Shown here piece after piece: positions 36,640-46,205 of a stretch of DNA of 64,000 nucleotides. A program made the translations under genes and the position numbers. A model generated the notes under the pieces. The model did no database searches. It had not been told where the DNA came from and saw only the letters and a program-made list of their open reading frames with translations. Origin of the DNA: Corallococcus macrosporus DSM 14697. Its GTDB lineage: Bacteria > Myxococcota > Myxococcia > Myxococcales > Myxococcaceae. The DNA lies in the NCBI RefSeq assembly GCF_002305895.1, contig NZ_CP022203.1, positions 2,148,501 through 2,212,500 on the forward strand, in the 5' to 3' direction. The first letter of the stretch is position 1. Each line of letters begins with the position of its first letter.

Positions 36640-37761
36640 TCACCTGATGGTGCGATGGAAGGCCCGGATATCGGCCGCGTAGTGCTCCGGAGCCTCGAGG
36701 GCTGGGTAGTGCCCGGCCTGCCGCGCCTCGGTCCAGTGGACGAGGTTCTGCAAGTGCCGTTCGCCCCAGGCGCGCGGCGCGGGATTGTCGACGTCGGCGG
36801 GCACCAGCACGCCTTGCTTCACGTCGTGGCGGGGCATCGGCATCAGCAGTTCCTGATCGGCGAAGGCCTCTTTGTACAGCCGAATCGATGAACCAATCGT
36901 CTGGGTGAACCAGTAGACCGAGAGCAGGGTGCAGAGGTCGTCGAGCGAATAGACTGACTCGAGGCGGCCGTCCTGAAGCCGGCTCCCGCTGTGAAATTTC
37001 TCGATGATCCACGACGCCAGGCCCGCGGGTGAGTCGTTGAGGCCGACGGCGAGCGTCTGCGGCTTGGTTCCGTGAAGCATGACATAGGCGCCCTGCGTGG
37101 CGTTCCACAGGTCGACGCGCCGGAAGTAGTCCACTTCTTCGGGCGTCGGCGCCGCTGGCCGCGGGTACCCCGAAAAGACGTTGAGGTAGTGCACACCCAT
37201 GAGGCGGCCGGGATGGTTGCGGACCATGCTGAAGCAGACCCCGGAGCCCAGGTCCGAGCACGCAACGAGGAACTTCTCGTAGCCCAGCCGGGTCATCAGC
37301 TCGGCCCAGAGATGACCCATGCGACTCATGTTCATTCCCTGCTTCGTGGGCCGGCCCGAGAAGCCATAGCCCTGCATCGAGGGAATGATGACGTCGAACG
37401 ACACCCCGCCTCGCTCGGCGGTGAGCAGCGGAATGAGCGGCAGGAACTCGACGAAGTTCGAGGGCCAGCCATTGGCAAGGACGATGGGAATGCGGGTTTC
37501 GCCCTGACCCGACGCATGAACGAAGTGGACCCGCTCGCCACCGAGCTCCTCGATGAACTGCGGAATCGCGTTGAGGCGCTGCTCGGCGGCGCGCCAGTCG
37601 AACCGCTCCGCCCAGTGGGTGACCAACTGCCTGAGCAGCTCCGCATCGGTGCCATCGTCCCAGCCGACGCCTTCGACCGTTGGGGGGAATCGAGTTGCCT
37701 TCAGCCGCGCCCGAAGGTCGGCGAGCTCGGAGTCGGGAATGGCAAGGGTGAATGGGCGCAT
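36640..37761 (-). CDS. Epoxide hydrolase (EHN-domain alpha/beta hydrolase)
   Basis: A 373-residue enzyme; GAGGAG precedes ATG 37761. It has the N-terminal epoxide hydrolase domain (LRARLKATRFPP, WAERFDWRAAEQRLNAIPQF) then the alpha/beta core with the oxyanion HGWP-like loop, here LANGWPSNFVEFLPLI, and nucleophile region ACSDLGSGV where HSGG-D is expected. The family opens epoxides to diols. The nucleophile Asp in CSDLGSGV fits. An WYL regulator gene follows 13 bp downstream. The substrate is unknown. Confidence 0.85.
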   Translation of the reverse strand: MRPFTLAIPDSELADLRARLKATRFPPTVEGVGWDDGTDAELLRQLVTHWAERFDWRAAEQRLNAIPQFIEELGGERVHFVHASGQGETRIPIVLANGWPSNFVEFLPLIPLLTAERGGVSFDVIIPSMQGYGFSGRPTKQGMNMSRMGHLWAELMTRLGYEKFLVACSDLGSGVCFSMVRNHPGRLMGVHYLNVFSGYPRPAAPTPEEVDYFRRVDLWNATQGAYVMLHGTKPQTLAVGLNDSPAGLASWIIEKFHSGSRLQDGRLESVYSLDDLCTLLSVYWFTQTIGSSIRLYKEAFADQELLMPMPRHDVKQGVLVPADVDNPAPRAWGERHLQNLVHWTEARQAGHYPALEAPEHYAADIRAFHRTIR

Positions 37762-37948
37762 CGTGCGTCTCCTCGGGGTGTGCATCCCAAGGTTGTGCCC
37801 CAGACGTGCTGACAGGGCGTGTCAGCAGTGTTCAGTCACACGCTCGCCCGGCCCGTCGTGAGAGTCCCCCGCTCCACGGACAGCGTGGTCACGCTGCCTG
37901 AACGACCTGCTCCAGCGACGAACACGGGAGCAGGCCGCAAGCGTCCAC

Positions 37949-39373
37949 TCAGGCGATGAGCTCGGAGAGCACGCCCTTGGTCAGCGCCGGGTCGCCGAAG
38001 TCGTCCAGGTACCCGCCGGCCGCGTTCCTCAGCCCCACGGCGGAGCCGATGGTGTTCAGCATCCGGTTGTGGTTGGGATTGCCGCCGCCCGACGCCTCGA
38101 CGTAGACGCCCTGCTTGAGGAAGCCATTGCAGCTCCCCGCCAGGACGAAGGGCACATTGCGCGCCGAGTGCGCCGGCCCGTTGCCCAGGTCGTTGTACCA
38201 GACCGCCACGCCGTGCTCGATGAGCCGCTTCCCGTCCGGCATCTGGTAGGCCACCAGCCGGTCCAGGAGGTGCTTGAAGGCGCTCGCGAACTGCACGTCC
38301 ACGTGGTGGTGCAGCAGGTCCGAGCCGGTGATGATGCCGCCGCTGGAGTCGTGCGACGAGCGACGGTGGGACACGTAATGGAAGTTCTCCATCAACTGCC
38401 CCGTGTCCGGGTGGCGGTAGCGCGTGTCGCCGTCGTTGCCGTTGCCCACCTGGATGACGGCCGCGCGGTTGGTGCCGCACGCCATCGCCATGACTGCGAT
38501 GTCCATGTGCAGCCTGGCGGTGGCGAGCACCTCGGTGCCGTCCGTGCTGTCATAGCCGGGCGCCTGCTGCTGGAGGATGAGCTCCTGGTCCGCGCGCATG
38601 CGGCAGCTCAGGGCGACCTCCAGGTCCCGGACGTTGGAGAGGTGCAGGTCCAGGCGCTCATGGTCGGACGCGCTCAGCTCGGGACGCTGCTGGAGCGCCT
38701 GGAGCTGGGCCTTCACCAGGTCATTCACGCTGCGCTGCCGGACGAGGAGCTGCTCGCGCGCCTCGGGCGTCAGGCCTCCCGGGCCGCCAATCATCGTCTG
38801 GTACGCGTTCCACGGGTCATGCAGCGCGGCCCGGCGCACGTTGCTGCTCCGGTAGGAGAGGCAGGGCCCCCCGAGCCAGCCGCCACGCCGGCCCGCGTAG
38901 AAGACGAGCGAGTCACGCTGCTGCGGATTGAGCTCGCGGCCGATGCGGTGGTCGATGGACTCGCCTCCGGACTCGGAGCCGCCGCCCGCGCCCTCCACCA
39001 CGGGGCCCCGCGCGGTCAGCCCCTGCATGGCGCCGCGGGCGTGGCCGTCCCCGTAGTTGAAGTCCCTCATGTTGACGTTGCGCACCACCAGCAGGTGCGC
39101 GCGGTGGTCATCGAGCACGCCCACGGCCCGCCCGGCGATGCTCTCCGCGGTGAGCGCACCCAGGGTGCGCGGCCAGAAGCGCTCCGGCTCCGCGCCGAGC
39201 TCCGACGTCGTCTGGGCCGAGGCGACGCCGTTGGCCTGCCGGAAGAAGATGGCGTACGGCAGCGCCCCCGAGTCCGCCGCGCGGGCGGTCCTCGGCATCA
39301 GCCCCTCCAGAAACGGCAGGCTCAGCATCGTCCCGCCCAGGCCCCTCAACACCATCCGGCGACTCAGCTTCAT
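37949..39373 (-). CDS. DUF1552 secreted protein (Tat-exported)
   Basis: A 474-residue protein with a twin-arginine-like signal (LSRRMVLRGLGGTMLSLPFLEGL) ending in ARA. It matches DUF1552: LPYAIFFRQANGVA, RSSSHDSSG, a His-rich metal-like segment LLHHHVDVQF, and FVLAGSCNGFLKQG. Family members are sulfatase/alkaline-phosphatase-like proteins always paired with DUF1592 cytochrome-like partners. It overlaps that partner by ATGA at 39370-39373, so the two act together. The reaction is unknown. Confidence 0.88.
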   Translation of the reverse strand: MKLSRRMVLRGLGGTMLSLPFLEGLMPRTARAADSGALPYAIFFRQANGVASAQTTSELGAEPERFWPRTLGALTAESIAGRAVGVLDDHRAHLLVVRNVNMRDFNYGDGHARGAMQGLTARGPVVEGAGGGSESGGESIDHRIGRELNPQQRDSLVFYAGRRGGWLGGPCLSYRSSNVRRAALHDPWNAYQTMIGGPGGLTPEAREQLLVRQRSVNDLVKAQLQALQQRPELSASDHERLDLHLSNVRDLEVALSCRMRADQELILQQQAPGYDSTDGTEVLATARLHMDIAVMAMACGTNRAAVIQVGNGNDGDTRYRHPDTGQLMENFHYVSHRRSSHDSSGGIITGSDLLHHHVDVQFASAFKHLLDRLVAYQMPDGKRLIEHGVAVWYNDLGNGPAHSARNVPFVLAGSCNGFLKQGVYVEASGGGNPNHNRMLNTIGSAVGLRNAAGGYLDDFGDPALTKGVLSELIA

Positions 39374-41103
39374 GGCAGCTCCTCCGGGTGGCGGTTCACG
39401 AAACCCTCGCTGGTGACGACCTCCACGACGAGGTCGACGATGGACAGGTTGCCCGCCTGCGACAGCTTTCCGAGCCGCTCCACCAGCGGCACATCCTCGT
39501 TGGCGGACGGGCGCCCGTGGAGGTACTCCACCCAGTGCCGCGCGTAGCACGCATGCACCGCCTCATTGGCCGCGAGCGCGTCCGCCAGGTCGAGCGCGTC
39601 GCGCACCGGCACCGTCTCTCCGTTGATGTTGGGCGTCGAGCTGGCGTCCACCGGATGTCCGTTGTCCGTGGTGCGGTAGCCGCCGATGGCGTCGAAGTTC
39701 TCGAAGGGGAAGCCGAGCGGGTTGATGAGGGTCGAGTGGCAACTGGCGCACGGCGTCCCTGGCGCTTCGGTGTGCGAGGCGACGACCTCTCGGTTGGTGC
39801 GGCCCTGGGGGGCGGGGAGCGGTGGGATGTTGGCCGGCGGCGCGCCAATCTTCCGGCAGATGATGCGCTCGGACACGAAGACGCCGCGGTGGATGGGGTC
39901 CGGGTCCACCGACGTCGCGTGCGAGGCCAGGAAGCCCACCTGGGTGAGCACGCCCTTGCGCTCGCGCGAGTCCAGCGTCACGGGGACGAAGTCGGCGGTG
40001 AACGCGCCGCTCAGCCCATAGACGCGCGCCAGCTCGTCGTTGACGAAGGTGTTCGGCGAGGTGAGCAGGTCGCTGTAGCCGCCCTTGCGGGAGAAGACGA
40101 CGTCCTGGACGAAGAGGGTCGTCTCCCGGGCCGCGTACTCCCCGAGGCGCTCGGACACCTGCGGGTAGCGCGTGGGGGAGGGCCGGATGGCGGCATAGCG
40201 GGGCACGTCGAAGAGGGTGCGGTGGAAGGCCTCCACCACCTTGTTCGAGCGCGCGTCCTGGAGCATGCGCCGCGCCTGCGTGGCCACGCCCTCGCGGGAG
40301 CGCAGGGTGCCCTCGCTCGCGGCGGCGAACAGGGCGTCGTCCGGCATGGCGCTCCAGAGGCCGTAGCTCAGCCGCGAGGCCACTTCATAGTCGTCGAGCG
40401 GCACCCGGTCCTGCACGGCCTCCGTGCTGCGCTCCACGCGGTAGAGGAAGTGGGGCGACTGGAGGAAGGCTTCAATCACCAGCCGGATGCCACCCTCGAA
40501 GTCCGACATGTCCGCGTAGGCCTGGGGCCCCTTGCGGTACAGCGCGAGGTAGCTCCCCACCTCTTCGGACGTCAGCGGGCGCCGGTGCGCGCGCAGGCCG
40601 AAGGACTCCACGAAGGCGCGGGCGCGCTCCTCGTCGGTGGCGGCCGACGGGGGCAGCAGGCGCGCGAGCTTCGTCGCGTCCGTCGTCACCTGGCCGGCGA
40701 GCTCCGCGGCGGCGCGCTGGTAGGCGCCCCAGAGGGCCTCGTCCACGGAGAGGGCGCGCGCATCGTTGTCAAAGAGGAAGCCGCTCTGGGCGGGGTCCGC
40801 GCGGAAGGTGCCCGCCAGCGTCGTGGGCGGTGCGTCCAGCCTGAGCAGCTCCTGCACGCTGTTGCTCCACTGCACGTGCGTCAGGCGCGCCATTCGCACG
40901 GACGGGGCGGGCTTCTCGATGACGGTGGGCGTACCGGGGCCGGGCCCTCCACCGGGGCCCTCCGGATTGGAGATGGTTCCTTCGCAGCCAGCAGCCCCGC
41001 TCAAGGCCAGCCCGAGCACCACCGGGCGCCACCACCGTCCCCGCTCCGCTGGCTCTCGTGACAACCGTTGTGACCGCATCCTCGGCACGAGCGCCTCCAT
41101 CAT
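39370..41103 (-). CDS. DUF1592/DUF1588/DUF1595 lipoprotein
   Basis: A 577-residue lipoprotein (signal ALSGAAGC). The domains run DUF1587-like (RLTHVQWSNSVQELL), DUF1595 (GLRAHRRPLTSEEV), DUF1592 (FLYRVER, VASRLSYGLWSAMPDD, ERKGVLTQVGFLASHA), DUF1588 (HRGVFVSERIICRKIG) and a C-terminal DUF1585. One CASCH heme c-type motif is present (TPCASCHSTLINPLGF). This is the standard partner of DUF1552. It probably works as an exported electron-transfer enzyme; the substrate is not known. First gene of the two-gene operon. Confidence 0.9.
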   Translation of the reverse strand: MMEALVPRMRSQRLSREPAERGRWWRPVVLGLALSGAAGCEGTISNPEGPGGGPGPGTPTVIEKPAPSVRMARLTHVQWSNSVQELLRLDAPPTTLAGTFRADPAQSGFLFDNDARALSVDEALWGAYQRAAAELAGQVTTDATKLARLLPPSAATDEERARAFVESFGLRAHRRPLTSEEVGSYLALYRKGPQAYADMSDFEGGIRLVIEAFLQSPHFLYRVERSTEAVQDRVPLDDYEVASRLSYGLWSAMPDDALFAAASEGTLRSREGVATQARRMLQDARSNKVVEAFHRTLFDVPRYAAIRPSPTRYPQVSERLGEYAARETTLFVQDVVFSRKGGYSDLLTSPNTFVNDELARVYGLSGAFTADFVPVTLDSRERKGVLTQVGFLASHATSVDPDPIHRGVFVSERIICRKIGAPPANIPPLPAPQGRTNREVVASHTEAPGTPCASCHSTLINPLGFPFENFDAIGGYRTTDNGHPVDASSTPNINGETVPVRDALDLADALAANEAVHACYARHWVEYLHGRPSANEDVPLVERLGKLSQAGNLSIVDLVVEVVTSEGFVNRHPEELP

Positions 41104-41232
41104 TGGGAGACATACCCATCGGATGGATTGCGCGTTCCTGTCAATGTATCCGCGACTCGCACGCGCATCGGCCCAATGCCCGATGACACGGATACTGAAA
41201 AACTCCCGTCACGCGTGCATACGTGTTTCATC

Positions 41233-41256
41233 AGGCCCGACTTTTCGTGCGGGCCT
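41233..41256 (-). terminator. Hairpin between the OMP-like gene and the DUF1592 gene
   Basis: AGGCCCG and CGGGCCT form perfect 7-bp arms around a 10-base loop. It lies 60 bp downstream of the minus-strand barrel-like gene and could end its transcript, though the U-tract is weak. Confidence 0.45.
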
Positions 41257-41318
41257 CGCGCAAAAGTGTGGAGGAGGCGCCACAGGCGTGGGGGACAGCC
41301 CCCCTCGATGCGCCGGTG

Positions 41319-42689
41319 CTACAGCCTCAGGTACACGCCGAGCTGACCGCTGAAGTACAGGTCCTTGGCGCCGCCGGCGATGACGGGGGCTCCGTCCGCG
41401 GCGCCGGCGGTGAAGGAGTAGCTCCGCAGCTCTCCGCCCAGCCGCAGCCCCAGCGTGCGCGTCAGGGCGAACTCCACGGCGAGCTCGCCATCGAGTCCGG
41501 AGCCGCTCAGCTCTGGGAAGTAGTCGTCCGAGGACAGCTCGCCGCCGCTGAGCACGTGCTGGTAGCCCACGCGCGCGGCGATGGCCCATCGCTCGGTGAG
41601 CGCCTTGCGCAGGCCCAGCTCCACGTGCGCGAAGCGGTAGTCCACGTCGGGCAGGGCGAAGGTGCTCTCCGGCGGGAGGTCCACCGCGAAGGTGTGGATG
41701 CCGTACAGCGCGCTCACCGAGACCTCCAGCCACCGCAGCGGCAGGCGGAAGCGCAGGCCTCCCTCCAGGAGCTGCGCGGTGGTGCCGTACTCGGAGCCAT
41801 CCGGGAGCCGCGAGGACAGCCCGAGGGCGCGCGAGCCCCGCGCCACGATACCCAGGTTGTGCACCACCCCATCCGTGAAGTGGGAGAGCGGGAAGTAGCT
41901 CACCGCGAGGCTCGCCGCCGCGGCGCTGTTGAGGCTGTAGTCGGGCAGCGCGTTGGCGTTGTTGCCCGAGAAGTTGAAGCGGCGGAACAGCCCCTGTCCG
42001 GACAGCAGCGCCTCCAGGATGGGGCCGTCCAGGTCGCGAAGGCCGGCTGCCGTCGGCTCGGACTCCACCGGCGGCTCCTCCCTCTTCACGGTGGGCGGAG
42101 GAGGCTTCACCCCCGCCGGGCGCGGTGCCTCCGCGATGGGGGCCGGGGGCGCGACCTCCGGCTCGGAGAGCGGCGTCGGAGGCGTGACGGCGGCAGGCGG
42201 GAGGCGCCGCTCCAGGCCCGCCTTCAGGGCCGCGCCCAGCTTGGGCTCGAGCTCGCGCCGCACGTCGGGGAAGGCGCGGTTGGCGCGGACGTCCCAGCGC
42301 TCCTCCGCGAGGAGGGTGCCGTCCTTGCCGGAGTAGGCGCGGACCTCCACGGCCCAGCGCTTCGTTCCCTTCACCGAGGCGAGGACCAGCACGTCCGCGC
42401 CGAGCTTCTTCGCCAGCGCCTGTCGCTGCGCATCCGTCTTCGGGCCGCCGCGGATGCGCCTCACCTGGGCATCCACCTTCTTCGCGGGCAGCACCTGTCG
42501 CCCACGTCCCTTCTTGCCCAGCTCTTGCGTCAGCACCCTGCGCAGCGCAGCCGCCTGGCGGCCCTCCGGGCGCAGCACGGCCACCTTGGTGGTCTGCGCC
42601 TGAGTCTTCTTCGCCTGCGCGGCCTCGGCCGGGCGGTGCGACACAACCAGCGCCAGCACCAGCACCACCCATCCCGCGACGCGGCTCAC
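41319..42689 (-). CDS. Outer-membrane-barrel-like protein with N-terminal periplasmic domain
   Basis: A 456-residue protein with a signal peptide (VAGWVVLVLALVVSHRPAEAA). Residues about 35-170 form an alpha/beta domain that recalls TolB-N-type or lipoprotein-assembly domains (KVAVLRPEGRQAAALRRVLT, LGADVLVLASVKGT). A Pro-rich linker follows, then alternating amphipathic strands ending in LYFSGQLGVYLRL, consistent with an outer membrane beta-barrel. The family is common in myxobacteria as uncharacterised. It stands alone on the minus strand. Confidence 0.72.
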   Translation of the reverse strand: MSRVAGWVVLVLALVVSHRPAEAAQAKKTQAQTTKVAVLRPEGRQAAALRRVLTQELGKKGRGRQVLPAKKVDAQVRRIRGGPKTDAQRQALAKKLGADVLVLASVKGTKRWAVEVRAYSGKDGTLLAEERWDVRANRAFPDVRRELEPKLGAALKAGLERRLPPAAVTPPTPLSEPEVAPPAPIAEAPRPAGVKPPPPTVKREEPPVESEPTAAGLRDLDGPILEALLSGQGLFRRFNFSGNNANALPDYSLNSAAAASLAVSYFPLSHFTDGVVHNLGIVARGSRALGLSSRLPDGSEYGTTAQLLEGGLRFRLPLRWLEVSVSALYGIHTFAVDLPPESTFALPDVDYRFAHVELGLRKALTERWAIAARVGYQHVLSGGELSSDDYFPELSGSGLDGELAVEFALTRTLGLRLGGELRSYSFTAGAADGAPVIAGGAKDLYFSGQLGVYLRL

Positions 42690-42935
42690 TGGGCCACCTC
42701 CGTGGAGCGGATAGACGAGGTGGAAGCGGCTGGGAGGACAGGGACGAAGGGGCGGGAACGCATGGGTGCTCGGCTTCCAGTGACGAGACGGGGGCTGCCT
42801 CAGCCTAAGGCAATTGAGGGGCCAAGATCTCGGAGCTTATTCCGGTAGGAGCGCGTGGAACCAGATGATGCTGCCCAGCGCGAGGTGCGGCATTCCGAGT
42901 TTTGAAGGAGCTGCTCCACGGGTCGGTCCCCGCTG

Positions 42936-43961
42936 TCAGCGCGCGCGGTAGAACTCGGCGAGCGCCGAGAACGCGACCTTGGGCTCCCAAGGCAAGTCGG
43001 GGTAGGTGTCTCCGTTTCGGTTCTCGAAGACTTTGACAATGCCGTAGCTGGCCAGGTCCAGGTCGTCTTGGGGGGCACCATCGGGGCGGTGCGTGTGATC
43101 GTTGAGCGCGAAGATGAATACAAAGCTGCTGTCCACGCCCTCGGCGTCGAAGATCTCCAGGAGTTCGCACAGATAGGCGGCCTGCCCGGCCTCGTCGCGG
43201 ACGTACTCCCCCGTCAGTCTCAGCGGCCGGCGAGTGGCTTTGCTGTATTCGACGATCTCCAGGCCGCGGGCGCCCCTGTCGCCCGCGCCTCGGTAGCTGG
43301 CCGCGCCGAACTCGGTGATGGCGACAGGTTTTCCCTGTGCGACCAGGGCACGGAAGCCATCCCTGAATCGGTCGGCAGTCTCGGCCGACCGGTAGAGGTC
43401 CAAGGAGATGATGTCAAAGGGCGTCCAGTCGACGCGCTCAAGTGGTATCGCCGCGTAGGTGACCTTGCCGCCGAAGCGCGCGCGGACGCGTGACGTGGCC
43501 TTGCGGAGGAAGTCGTTGACGCGTGCGGTGACAGCGATGACCTGCTCGCGCAAACGGTCCGGCTGGCTCAACAGTGCGACCCGCTCCTCGAGACTGTCGC
43601 CGGGGAGGAACCCGTCGTTCATCAGGCTCAGCTCAGCCCCCGTCACGAACACGACCTCGGCGCCCCGCTTCCGGAGCCGCTCGGCGCGCTCGGCGCAGTC
43701 GGTGAACAGCGACAACATCTCCTCTATCGACAACCCCAGAGGGTAGGGCGAGAACCAGACCTCCAGGCCAAGGTCCGCGGCGTAGGTGGCGGCCAGTTCC
43801 AGTCGGTCCGGATCTCCACCAATGACGCGGACCGCATTGCAGTGAAGGTCGTCTCGAATGATGCGCAGCTCGTGCTTGACGACCTCCAAGTCGAAGACCT
43901 CGCGGGAGAAGGCCCCTTTGAAGAGAAACCCGGTGTCGTAGCTGATGCCCTTGGCGCGCAT
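42936..43961 (-). CDS. TIM-barrel protein, glycoside hydrolase clan A-like
   Basis: A 341-residue cytoplasmic protein. ATG 43961 has AAGGGA eight bases upstream; ATG 43979 is an alternative. Features are GFLFKGAFSREVFD near the start, NAVRVIGGDPDRL, GLEVWFSPYPLG, VTGAELSLMNDG with a candidate acid, and AITEFGAASYRGAG with a candidate nucleophile Glu, as in GH clan A barrels. No signal peptide is present. It is divergent from a TetR gene, 132 bp away, which may control it. The substrate is unknown. Confidence 0.68.
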   Translation of the reverse strand: MRAKGISYDTGFLFKGAFSREVFDLEVVKHELRIIRDDLHCNAVRVIGGDPDRLELAATYAADLGLEVWFSPYPLGLSIEEMLSLFTDCAERAERLRKRGAEVVFVTGAELSLMNDGFLPGDSLEERVALLSQPDRLREQVIAVTARVNDFLRKATSRVRARFGGKVTYAAIPLERVDWTPFDIISLDLYRSAETADRFRDGFRALVAQGKPVAITEFGAASYRGAGDRGARGLEIVEYSKATRRPLRLTGEYVRDEAGQAAYLCELLEIFDAEGVDSSFVFIFALNDHTHRPDGAPQDDLDLASYGIVKVFENRNGDTYPDLPWEPKVAFSALAEFYRAR

Positions 43962-44093
43962 GTGCCGTGTCCCTTCCATTGAGTCAGTTAAGGTGCTTGA
44001 TGTACCCTAGACTCTGGCTGCCCGGGTGTCATGCCCATCGCGTCAAGGTACAGTGGAGACTTCTTCTGGAAAGAAGCCAGGGTGGAGGAGCCG

Positions 44094-44699
44094 GTGAGTC
44101 AGTCAGTCGCTGGGCAGAGACGCAGACGCGGAGCCGCACTGGAGGAGGCCATCCTGCGCGCTGCGGCCGACGAACTCACCGAGTCCGGCTACGCCGGGCT
44201 GACCATGGACAAGGTCGCCGCCCGTGCCGGTACCAACAAGAACACCCTCTACCGCCGCTGGCCCCATCGCCTTGCGCTCGGAATCGCCGCCTACCGGCAA
44301 CTCGCGAAGACGGTCCTCCCTCCCGATACCGGCACCCTGCGCGGCGATGCCCTCGAGCTGCTTCGTCGGGCGAACCGCCATTGGAGTTCCCCCCTCGGCG
44401 CGATATTGCGCGAGCTGCTGTCGGCAGCCGGTGGGGCCTCGGAGTTTCTCACTCAACTGCCCGAACAGTCCAACGATGCCGCGGCGGCCCTCTGGCTGAC
44501 CCTCCTGGGGCGCGCGGTGAAGCGCGGTGAAGCGTCTCCCGAGGCACTCCATCCAAGGGTCTCCACCGTGGCCATCGTCCTGTTGCGCAATGAATTCGTC
44601 ATGCGGGGAGTCCCCACCATCCCTGATGACGTCCTCGTCGAGATCATCGATGAGGTGTACCTGCCTCTTGTCCGGAAACGCGGACCGCCCCCTCGCTGA
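44094..44699 (+). CDS. TetR-family transcriptional regulator
   Basis: A 201-residue regulator. GTG 44094 lies just after GGAGGAG; an in-frame ATG at 44031 is the alternative. The DNA-binding domain reads EEAILRAAADELTESGYAGL then VAARAGTNKNTLYRRW. The C-terminal domain matches the TetR_C_11/16-type (LLRRANRHWSSPLGAILREL, FVMRGVPTIPDDVLVEIIDE). It is divergent from the TIM-barrel gene, its probable target. Confidence 0.88.
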   Translation: MSQSVAGQRRRRGAALEEAILRAAADELTESGYAGLTMDKVAARAGTNKNTLYRRWPHRLALGIAAYRQLAKTVLPPDTGTLRGDALELLRRANRHWSSPLGAILRELLSAAGGASEFLTQLPEQSNDAAAALWLTLLGRAVKRGEASPEALHPRVSTVAIVLLRNEFVMRGVPTIPDDVLVEIIDEVYLPLVRKRGPPPR

Positions 44700-44814
44700 C
44701 CGTCCGAGTCGCAGCGCACGGCCACTTGCGTGCGCGGGACGGCGTAGCTGATGCCTCTGCGATTTCGCCTCGCTTCGCCGACACAGGGTTTCTATGGCCT
44801 CGCGCGCACCTCGC

Positions 44815-44890
44815 TCACGCGCCTTGACGCGCTGCCGAACTGGACTTGGCGCACGAGTGACGCAGTGACCGGATTTTGGGTAGGCACAGG
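44815..44890 (+). promoter_or_regulatory. 11-bp-phased TGACGC repeats and conserved promoter-like element
   Basis: TGACGC-like hexamers start at 44815 (TCACGC), 44825, 44847 (TGGCGC) and 44858, keeping an 11-bp phase with one degenerate position at 44836. They are followed 18 bp after the last repeat by TTGGGTAGGCACAGG (44876-44890). The same block recurs at 55541-55607 before the RhuM gene. It ends 82 bp before the start codon of the Cys-rich secreted protein. It looks like tandem regulator sites abutting a promoter. Confidence 0.6.
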
Positions 44891-44971
44891 CCCGGGTGAG
44901 GGGAATCCGGGGGATTTCCCGTTCCAGGGAGTGACGGCGAATGGACGCTGTCGCCTACTGGAGCCTCCACC

Positions 44972-46063
44972 TTGAAATCATCCGTGCCCTTTCTCGCGCT
45001 GGCGCTCGCCAGCGCCGTCGGCCTCTTGGGCGTGACTCCCGCGCATGCCGAACTGCCCCGGACTCCCCTCCGTGGCGAGCTGGCCCGCGTCGGAGACGCG
45101 GACAGCGCTGTCATCTGGCTGGCGGGTCAGAATGGTGAGGTCGACATGGCCGTCGTCGCGAAGTACCCGCATCGCCCGCTCGTGGCGCCCCGCTTCTTCC
45201 TGAAGCACTCGGCGGAGGAGGTGTTCCTGGCCGTGGCGCCCGACTCCCAGCCCCTGCCGGAGGCCCTGAGGAGCCGCGAGAGCCTCACGCGGAGCGCCTC
45301 GCAGAGAGAGCAGCTCCGGCGGGACAACGCGGCCGAGCTCGCCACGATGCCCGAATTCGTCGCCGAGCAATCCTCCTCCCTGGCGGGAAGCTGCACGGCG
45401 CAGCAAAGAACCTGGGCTGCATCCGTCTATGGTGACCCCACGTGCGGACAGCCTCCGGCAGGCAATCCCATCTTCACCGCCACCGTGAGCGACTACTACT
45501 GCGAGGGCTGCGAGAACCCGCTCGGTAGCGAGGAGCCCAACGCATGCACGCCGGACCTTCTCCCTTGCGACAGGGTCCGCCGCGAGTCAACAAGCGTCCG
45601 TCTGCGCACCACCAGTTGGAATGGCCCGGTGACGTTCCAGCATTCGGGGCACTCCGCGCACTTCGCGGTGCATAACTGTACTGGAAACGGACCTGTGACT
45701 TTCAACTTCAGCCGCACCGGCTGGTCGGGCAGCGGCAGCGTCCAGCTCGACCCCCAGGAGATGTGGAACATCAAGGTAGGAGATTTCTCTGCCGCCAACG
45801 CAGCGAAGAAGGTGACCATGGGCCAGTGGGCCATAGGGCGGCCCGAAAGCGGCCCCACCTATGTCTTCAACGCCATGTCGGTGGATGCCAATTCGGGCGC
45901 GACGGATGCCATCACCGCGTGTGGGGACATCATCACCAAGTACCGCATGACGGACCTCACCGTTCCCTCCTGCCATGGCAATGCCTATGTCGCGCTCTGC
46001 AATGGAACAAATTGCAACAACGCCTGCTTCCATTGCTACGGGCCAAACGGCTGTCCCAACTGA
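44972..46063 (+). CDS. Cys-rich secreted protein of unknown function
   Basis: A 363-residue protein starting at TTG 44972 (GGAG upstream) with a Sec signal (FLALALASAVGLLGVTPAHA). An Ala/Arg-rich propeptide-like segment (residues about 25-135) precedes a Cys-rich domain with about 15 Cys (DYYCEGCENP, NACTPDLLPCDR, CNGTNCNNACFHCYG). The C-terminus is FHCYGPNGCPN. It may be a disulfide-bonded secreted effector or a hydrolase prodomain protein. It shares its upstream element with the RhuM gene. No family is recognised. Confidence 0.68.
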   Translation: MKSSVPFLALALASAVGLLGVTPAHAELPRTPLRGELARVGDADSAVIWLAGQNGEVDMAVVAKYPHRPLVAPRFFLKHSAEEVFLAVAPDSQPLPEALRSRESLTRSASQREQLRRDNAAELATMPEFVAEQSSSLAGSCTAQQRTWAASVYGDPTCGQPPAGNPIFTATVSDYYCEGCENPLGSEEPNACTPDLLPCDRVRRESTSVRLRTTSWNGPVTFQHSGHSAHFAVHNCTGNGPVTFNFSRTGWSGSGSVQLDPQEMWNIKVGDFSAANAAKKVTMGQWAIGRPESGPTYVFNAMSVDANSGATDAITACGDIITKYRMTDLTVPSCHGNAYVALCNGTNCNNACFHCYGPNGCPN

Positions 46064-46205
46064 GTGACATGGTATGCTGCGCTGGATTGTTGAGACATCG
46101 GGTTGGTCGTAGTCAGACTGCTGGCTTCAGCATCAGCTCCCGCCGGGCCTGACTCGGCGAGAGGAAGTTGTGGCGGTTCAGACTCGACTTTCGCCATTTT
46201 GAGAG

